Source of the DNA: Mesoaciditogaceae bacterium
GTDB lineage: Bacteria; Thermotogota; Thermotogae; Mesoaciditogales; Mesoaciditogaceae
Direction of reading: 5' to 3'
NCBI GenBank assembly: GCA_015486145.1
Contig: WFSH01000234.1
Location: 1 to 10,229 of the forward strand
Length of the DNA: 10,229 bases
Position 1 is the stretch's first letter. Every line of letters begins with the position of its first letter. The notes beneath the pieces were generated by a model, which made no database searches, was not told the DNA's origin, and saw only the letters and a program-made list of their open reading frames with translations. This document shows positions 6,168 through 10,229 of this stretch, piece after piece. A program made the translations under genes and the position numbers.

Positions 6168-7457
6168 ATGCGTAGAGTATTTTGGATTTTATTGTTGGTA
6201 AGCATTTTTCTGTCTTTTTCTGCTGTGGCGAAGACGGTCCTGGTAATACAGACCCATTGGTCTGACTATCAAGTTAACGGTATTTTTAACAAGTCAGGAA
6301 AGTTAATTTATCCTGGTCTTAAACAGTATGCCGAGGAGTACATGAAACTTCATCCCAACATCGAAATAAAGATTAGGGAAGTACCGTTTAGTAACTATTT
6401 GCAACAACTCATCATCAGTCATATGGCTGGAAAAGAAGCTGATATCTACGATCTCTATTCGCTGTGGGGTGTTCAATTGGTTAGCTCTCACATTTTAGCT
6501 GCTCCACCTAAGGAGATTATAAATGCCGTCAAAAGAAATTTTGTCCCTGCATCTGTTAAAGGCGCAACGATCAATGGCAAAGTATGGGGTATTCCATCAG
6601 AAATTGATGACTACGCCCTTATATACAATAAGAAGCTACTTTCTGAAGCCGGTTATACCGAACCACCTAAAACATGGGATGAGCTTGTTAAGATGGCACG
6701 CAAACTTACAAAGTATAATTCAAAGGGTGCGATTTCTCAGTATGGTTTTGCTTTTCTTTCAGGATGGAATAGTGCTGTAGTACATCCATATCTTTCTCTT
6801 CTTTACAGTCTTGGTGGTTCGATGTTCAATAAAAGTTATACAAAATGTTTATTGAATAATCAAAAGGGCGTGAAAGCTTTGAATGAAGAGCTTGTGCTTT
6901 TCAAAGAGAAAGCAACTAACAGTGCTGGAAATGTTTTTAACTTTCCTCAGAATACTGTGGCCATGATGATCATGGCACCGTGGTATGTTAGAAGTTTAAA
7001 GCAAGCATATGGAAATCAGTATACCAAATATGTTGGCATAGCTCCCATTCCTCCTATAAAAAAACCTGCCACGCTTTCTTATACGTGGTTCTTTGCGGTG
7101 GATAGTGCATCAAAACACAAAAAAGCAGCATGGGATTTTTTAAAATGGTTTGCTCTTCAAGTTCAACCAAAAACCAACACGACACGTGCTGGAGATCTTG
7201 AAGTCAATGTGATTTCCGTTATTCCTCCAAATAAAATAGATCTTAGAAATCATCAAAAGCAGCTTGCAGATCTCAAAGTCTTCATCGATCAGCTTAAAAA
7301 TGCGATTCCTGAGCCAAACGTTATGCAAGGTGCACAAATCAAGACGATACTTATGAATCAAATTGTTGCCGCATGGAATGGACAAAAAAGTGCACAACGT
7401 GCTCTTGATGACGCCGTTGCGAAGATAAATTCGATACTTGCCCGATATTACCATTGA
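6168..7457 (+). CDS. ABC transporter sugar-binding protein (CUT1 family, SBP_1)
   Basis: A protein of 429 residues with a Sec signal peptide: basic MRR, hydrophobic core to residue 18, and an AVA cleavage site before Lys22. There is no lipobox cysteine, so the mature protein is soluble in a periplasm, which suits a diderm such as a member of the Thermotogae. Family features of MalE/UgpB-type binding proteins are visible: HWSDYQ, YAEEYMKLHPNIEIKIREV, NGKVWGIPSEID, YALIYNKKLLSEAGY and PKTWDELVKMARKLTK. It captures the substrate for the two permeases encoded next. AAGGAGGG (6153-6160) precedes the ATG by seven bases, the strongest ribosome site in the operon, consistent with the need for excess binding protein. 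It follows the glycosidase after 36 bases. The ligand, probably an oligosaccharide or glycoside, cannot be deduced. Confidence 0.92.
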   Translation: MRRVFWILLLVSIFLSFSAVAKTVLVIQTHWSDYQVNGIFNKSGKLIYPGLKQYAEEYMKLHPNIEIKIREVPFSNYLQQLIISHMAGKEADIYDLYSLWGVQLVSSHILAAPPKEIINAVKRNFVPASVKGATINGKVWGIPSEIDDYALIYNKKLLSEAGYTEPPKTWDELVKMARKLTKYNSKGAISQYGFAFLSGWNSAVVHPYLSLLYSLGGSMFNKSYTKCLLNNQKGVKALNEELVLFKEKATNSAGNVFNFPQNTVAMMIMAPWYVRSLKQAYGNQYTKYVGIAPIPPIKKPATLSYTWFFAVDSASKHKKAAWDFLKWFALQVQPKTNTTRAGDLEVNVISVIPPNKIDLRNHQKQLADLKVFIDQLKNAIPEPNVMQGAQIKTILMNQIVAAWNGQKSAQRALDDAVAKINSILARYYH

Positions 7458-7511
7458 TTTTGCTGAAAGATTTGAAATGCAAATGGGAGAGAAAAAGGAG
7501 ATGAAAAACAA

Positions 7512-8408
7512 GTGCAAGTGAGTAAAAATAGATTAAGAGAAAATATAGTGGCTTATATCTTCCTCTCTCCCATTTTGCTTTTTTTTACCGTTTTTTTTGC
7601 ATTTGCGGTAGGGTTTTCTGTTTGGGTGTCTTTCAAACAGTGGAATATGTTAATTTCACCTTTTAGTGCACCAAATGTGGGATTATGGAATTATTCAAGT
7701 TTGTTCTCAGATCCGCTTTTTATATCAGCTTTGCGAAATACAATTGTATATGCCTTTACAACAACGATAGCGGTTTTAATCTTATCTTTGTTGATTGCAG
7801 TTGCTCTTAATAATATTAAAGGTGCGGCAGTATGGAGGTTTATTTATTTTGCACCGACAATAACTCCTGCCGTTGCAGTAGGAATGATCTGGGGCTATCT
7901 TTATAATCCAAGCCGCGGTATTGTTAATGAAATACTAGGGTGGTTTGGCATACCTTCTCATAACTGGCTTACTGACCCACGTTATGCTTTAATGGCCATC
8001 ATGATTACTGCGGTATGGGCAGGAATGGGTGCTTCAATACTTATATTTACTGCGGGCTTAAAAGCAATTCCTCAGTCGTATTATGATGCTGCAAAGATCG
8101 ATGGAGCGTCGCGTGTGAAGATGTTTTGGTCGATAACGCTTCCTCTACTCAAGCCAACAATACTTTTTCTCCTAGTTACTGGAATGATAGGAGCCTGGCA
8201 GGTATTCGATCTTGTTTATATGATGGGGACCAATGCTCCTGCTTCAAGTGTTGAGGTCCTCTCTCTTTACATGTATAATACCGCTTTTGTGGATTTCCAG
8301 ATGGGTAAGGCTTCTGCGGCTGCAATGATTTTGTTTGTAATTGTTCTTATTACTACTTTACTGATACTGAAAGCATTTAGAAAGGGTGGGCTCGAAAGTT
8401 ATGAGTAA
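7512..8408 (+). CDS. ABC sugar transporter permease, MalF-like (CUT1)
   Basis: The 298-residue protein has six predicted membrane segments near residues 14-38, 76-99, 108-131, 157-182, 216-239 and 265-288. The cytoplasmic EAA loop at 190-215 (AAKIDGASRVKMFWSITLP core) is where an ATPase docks. A large loop between segments 1 and 2 and the PSRGIVNEIL stretch are typical of MalF/UgpA-type subunits. The start is GTG 7512, 11 bases after GGAG at 7497-7500. An ATG at 7501 is out of frame and stops after six codons. A further in-frame GTG lies at 7518. The gap of 54 bases after the binding protein gene is the longest in the operon and holds only a weak five-pair hairpin (7470-7484). Confidence 0.93.
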   Translation: MQVSKNRLRENIVAYIFLSPILLFFTVFFAFAVGFSVWVSFKQWNMLISPFSAPNVGLWNYSSLFSDPLFISALRNTIVYAFTTTIAVLILSLLIAVALNNIKGAAVWRFIYFAPTITPAVAVGMIWGYLYNPSRGIVNEILGWFGIPSHNWLTDPRYALMAIMITAVWAGMGASILIFTAGLKAIPQSYYDAAKIDGASRVKMFWSITLPLLKPTILFLLVTGMIGAWQVFDLVYMMGTNAPASSVEVLSLYMYNTAFVDFQMGKASAAAMILFVIVLITTLLILKAFRKGGLESYE

Positions 8409-9243
8409 AAAAAGGGCTAAAATAACCGAATTCGTAAAATACACATCAGTAGCTGGCGTAGGAACTATTATGGTGATTCCCTTTTTTTGGCTTGTTTCCG
8501 CTTCTCTCATGACTCTCAACGAATTCATATCGGTTCCACCGAAGTGGATACCTTCGAATCCGCAATGGCATAACTATGTCGATGTATTTCAACATATTCC
8601 ATTTCTTCACTATTATATTAATAGCTTTATTGTTGCTGTATCGGTAACGGCTTTAGTTTTGTTAACAAGTGCGATGGGTGGTTATGCATTTGCAAAACTG
8701 GATTTCGTTGGTAAGAAACCTTTATTTAGATTTACACTTTCTACCATGATGTTTCCGGCCTTTCTTTTTTTGATACCAAATTTTTACCTGATAAAATTGT
8801 TCGGATGGGTTAGCAACTATCTTTCACTCATAATGCCGTTTGCTGTAAGCGCATATGGGATCTTTCTGTTGCGTCAATTTATAATGAGCATTCCCCCAGA
8901 TCTTATAGATGCCGCAAAAATTGATGGAGCATCACATTTTGCCATATTTACAAAGATTATTATTCCCCTTTCAAAACCTGCACTTGCCACGTTGGCAATA
9001 TTAACATTTATAGGGCAGTGGAATAGTTTCCTGTGGCCTTTGATAATAACTTCTTTCTCACCTCAAATGACGACAGTTCCAGTTGGATTATCCAAACTAT
9101 CTCTCGCATTTTCAACGTACACAAATCAAAATCTTATCCTTGCTGGGATGGTTCTTCAAGTCATACCTGTAGTTGCACTTTTCTTGTATATGCAAAGGTA
9201 CTATATCAAAGGCATAGTTTTGACTGGGTTTGGGGGAATATGA
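8401..9243 (+). CDS. ABC sugar transporter permease, MalG-like (CUT1)
   Basis: From ATG 8401 the protein has 280 residues, with six predicted membrane segments near 15-37, 73-97, 109-131, 139-160, 193-217 and 247-265. Its EAA loop is at 168-193 (DAAKIDGASHFAIFTKIIIP core) and it carries the PQMTTVPVGLSKL stretch common in MalG/LacG-type subunits. It overlaps the last codons of the first permease, indicating coupled translation. GTG 8386 is in frame upstream, but GGGTGGG at 8384-8390 sits ten bases before ATG 8401 and covers that GTG, so the ATG is preferred. It is the last gene of the operon. No ATP-binding subunit is encoded in the window. Confidence 0.92.
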   Translation: MSKKRAKITEFVKYTSVAGVGTIMVIPFFWLVSASLMTLNEFISVPPKWIPSNPQWHNYVDVFQHIPFLHYYINSFIVAVSVTALVLLTSAMGGYAFAKLDFVGKKPLFRFTLSTMMFPAFLFLIPNFYLIKLFGWVSNYLSLIMPFAVSAYGIFLLRQFIMSIPPDLIDAAKIDGASHFAIFTKIIIPLSKPALATLAILTFIGQWNSFLWPLIITSFSPQMTTVPVGLSKLSLAFSTYTNQNLILAGMVLQVIPVVALFLYMQRYYIKGIVLTGFGGI

Positions 9244-9317
9244 GCCATTCTGCTTTCTGTAAGGTTGAAAAAATTCATGATTTAGAATAAACCCACGAAA
9301 ACTCAAGAAAATCAGAG

Positions 9318-9344
9318 CCTTGCTTAGGAAAAGCAAGGTTTTTT
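9318..9344 (+). terminator. Intrinsic terminator of the sugar operon
   Basis: CCTTGCTT (9318-9325) pairs perfectly with AAGCAAGG (9331-9338) across a five-base loop, followed immediately by six T residues (9339-9344). This is a textbook rho-independent terminator 75 bases after the last permease stop. It separates the sugar operon from the murQ unit. Confidence 0.9.
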
Positions 9345-9397
9345 GGTATAAACATGTTTTATCGTTTAAAAAAGCTTACAACCAACTTTTATCCCGT

Positions 9398-9426
9398 TTG
9401 TTATCGAATGTAAACATGTCTATAAT
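9398..9426 (+). promoter_or_regulatory. Sigma-70-type promoter of murQ
   Basis: The -35 element TTGTTA (9398-9403, four of six consensus positions) and perfect -10 TATAAT (9421-9426) are separated by 17 bases. The start point would be near 9433. The spacer contains TAAACATGT (9411-9419), which also occurs at 9349-9357. The position right after the sugar operon terminator supports an independent transcription unit. Confidence 0.65.
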
Positions 9427-9433
9427 TTAAATG

Positions 9434-9447
9434 CTTGTACGTACAAG
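9434..9447. promoter_or_regulatory. Perfect 14-bp palindrome, probable repressor operator for murQ
   Basis: CTTGTACGTACAAG is fully self-complementary and begins right at the predicted transcript start, eight bases after the -10 box. A repressor bound there would block the promoter. The core TTGTACGTACAA matches the core of the Bacillus subtilis AraR operator as I recall it, and AraR has a GntR-type DNA-binding domain, so a GntR-fold regulator is the best guess. No second copy is present upstream of the operon at 1527. Confidence 0.6.
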
Positions 9448-9466
9448 ATATCAGGTGGTGGAGAAT

Positions 9467-10229
9467 TTGACAGAACGAGAAAAAATCGAAAATCTCGAAA
9501 CTGAAAAGTCCAACTCAAGATCTGTGAATGTTGATACCATGACTTCTCTTGAAATAGCTAAATTGATGAATGAAGAAGATCAAACTGTGGCTTTCTCGGT
9601 GGGGAAGGCACTCAAACCAATAGCGGGACTTGCCGAAAAAATAGCGGAATCGGTGAGAAAAGGTGGAAAATGTTTTTACGTTGGAGCTGGAACTTCTGGC
9701 AGGCTTGCGGTTATAGATGCTGCGGAGACAGTGCCAACCTTCAATTTGCCTTATGGAACTTTTACAGCCATACTTGCTGGGGGTAATGAGGCAATGGTGA
9801 GAGCTTTGGAAGATGTTGAGGACGATTGGGGAGGTGGTGCGAGAGAGGTAGTGAACAATGGAGTATCTTCTAAAGATGTTGTGGTGGGAATTTCAGCAAG
9901 TGGAAGGACCCCATTCGTGATGGGTGCAATTGAAAAGGCTCGGCAGTTTGGAGCCTTTACGGGAGGCATATCCAATGTGAACAACGCCAAGCTTTCTTCC
10001 ATGGTTGACATAGCTATAGAAGTTGTAACTGGTCCTGAAATTATAACTGGTTCGACGAGGCTCAAAGCTGGTACGGCTCAGAAAATGGTTTTAAACATGC
10101 TCAGTACCATTTCAATGGTAAGGTTGGGAAAGGTGTACAAGAATCTAATGGTGGACGTTACACCCATAAACGAGAAGCTTGTGAAGAGAGCTGTTAATAT
10201 TGTTGTAACTGCTGCAGGAGTATCGAAAG
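9467..10229 (+). CDS. murQ: N-acetylmuramic acid 6-phosphate etherase, 3' truncated by window end
   Basis: The open frame from TTG 9467 gives 254 residues and runs off the window; the family is about 300 residues, so roughly 45-50 are missing. MurQ hallmarks are clear: MTEREKIENLETEKSN, the SIS signature GAGTSGRLAVIDAAE (73-87) with presumed catalytic Glu87, LAGGNEAM (103-110), an acidic ALEDVEDD stretch (113-120), SASGRTPFV (143-151), and GPEIITGSTRLKAGTAQK (189-206). The enzyme cleaves the lactyl ether of MurNAc 6-phosphate to GlcNAc 6-phosphate and D-lactate in peptidoglycan recycling in the cytoplasm. AGGTGGTG (9453-9460) lies six bases before the TTG. An in-frame ATG at 9431 would add 12 residues but lies at the predicted transcript start within the operator region, so the TTG is preferred. 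Confidence 0.9.
   Translation, partial: MTEREKIENLETEKSNSRSVNVDTMTSLEIAKLMNEEDQTVAFSVGKALKPIAGLAEKIAESVRKGGKCFYVGAGTSGRLAVIDAAETVPTFNLPYGTFTAILAGGNEAMVRALEDVEDDWGGGAREVVNNGVSSKDVVVGISASGRTPFVMGAIEKARQFGAFTGGISNVNNAKLSSMVDIAIEVVTGPEIITGSTRLKAGTAQKMVLNMLSTISMVRLGKVYKNLMVDVTPINEKLVKRAVNIVVTAAGVSK

Noticed and set aside
7470..7484. Small hairpin ATTTG/CAAAT between the binding protein and permease genes
   Set aside because: Five AT-rich pairs with a five-base loop are expected by chance; mentioned only because such a gap often limits permease expression.
9751..10065. Minus-strand open frame of 104 codons within murQ
   Set aside because: It is antisense to highly conserved murQ motifs and has no ribosome site or recognisable domain.

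Overview
The window looks like chromosomal DNA from an AT-rich, strongly Shine-Dalgarno-dependent bacterium, most plausibly a member of the Thermotogae (Pseudothermotoga/Thermotoga-like). This is inferred from protein character and gene content: a CUT1 sugar importer without its own ATPase, a sugar-binding protein with an ordinary signal peptide rather than a lipobox, GTG and TTG starts with strong ribosome sites, and a dense co-directional sugar operon. No rRNA, tRNA or species marker is present, so the assignment is tentative. All recognised genes lie on the + strand.

Layout. Positions 1-98 hold the last 31 codons of an unidentified gene. A short dispersed-repeat-like hairpin follows (121-147), then a good promoter (200-228) for a lipoprotein gene at 262-1235. 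This gene encodes a seven-bladed YVTN-type beta-propeller but carries a one-base deletion near 776/777, inside blade 4. A perfect 16-bp hairpin (1327-1367) separates it from the next unit.

Positions 1527-9243 form a compact seven-gene catabolic operon: a HutC/GntR-type repressor, a ROK-family sugar kinase-like protein, a SIS-domain phosphosugar-binding protein, a GH42-like cytoplasmic glycosidase, and a CUT1 ABC importer (binding protein and two permeases). It ends in a strong intrinsic terminator (9318-9344). The likely scheme is import of a glycoside, intracellular hydrolysis, phosphorylation and isomerisation or cleavage of the product, with de-repression by a phosphosugar-like ligand through the UTRA domain. 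The kinase, the SIS protein and the glycosidase each depart from family consensus at active-site motifs, so the substrate may not be an ordinary galactoside or glucoside. This is the most interesting feature of the window.

From about 9398 a separate unit begins. A promoter with a TATAAT -10 box and a 14-bp perfect palindrome at the predicted transcript start lead into murQ (N-acetylmuramate-6-phosphate etherase), which runs off the end. The palindrome shares its core with the AraR-type operator of GntR-fold repressors. No CRISPR array, transposase, integrase or RNA gene was seen.
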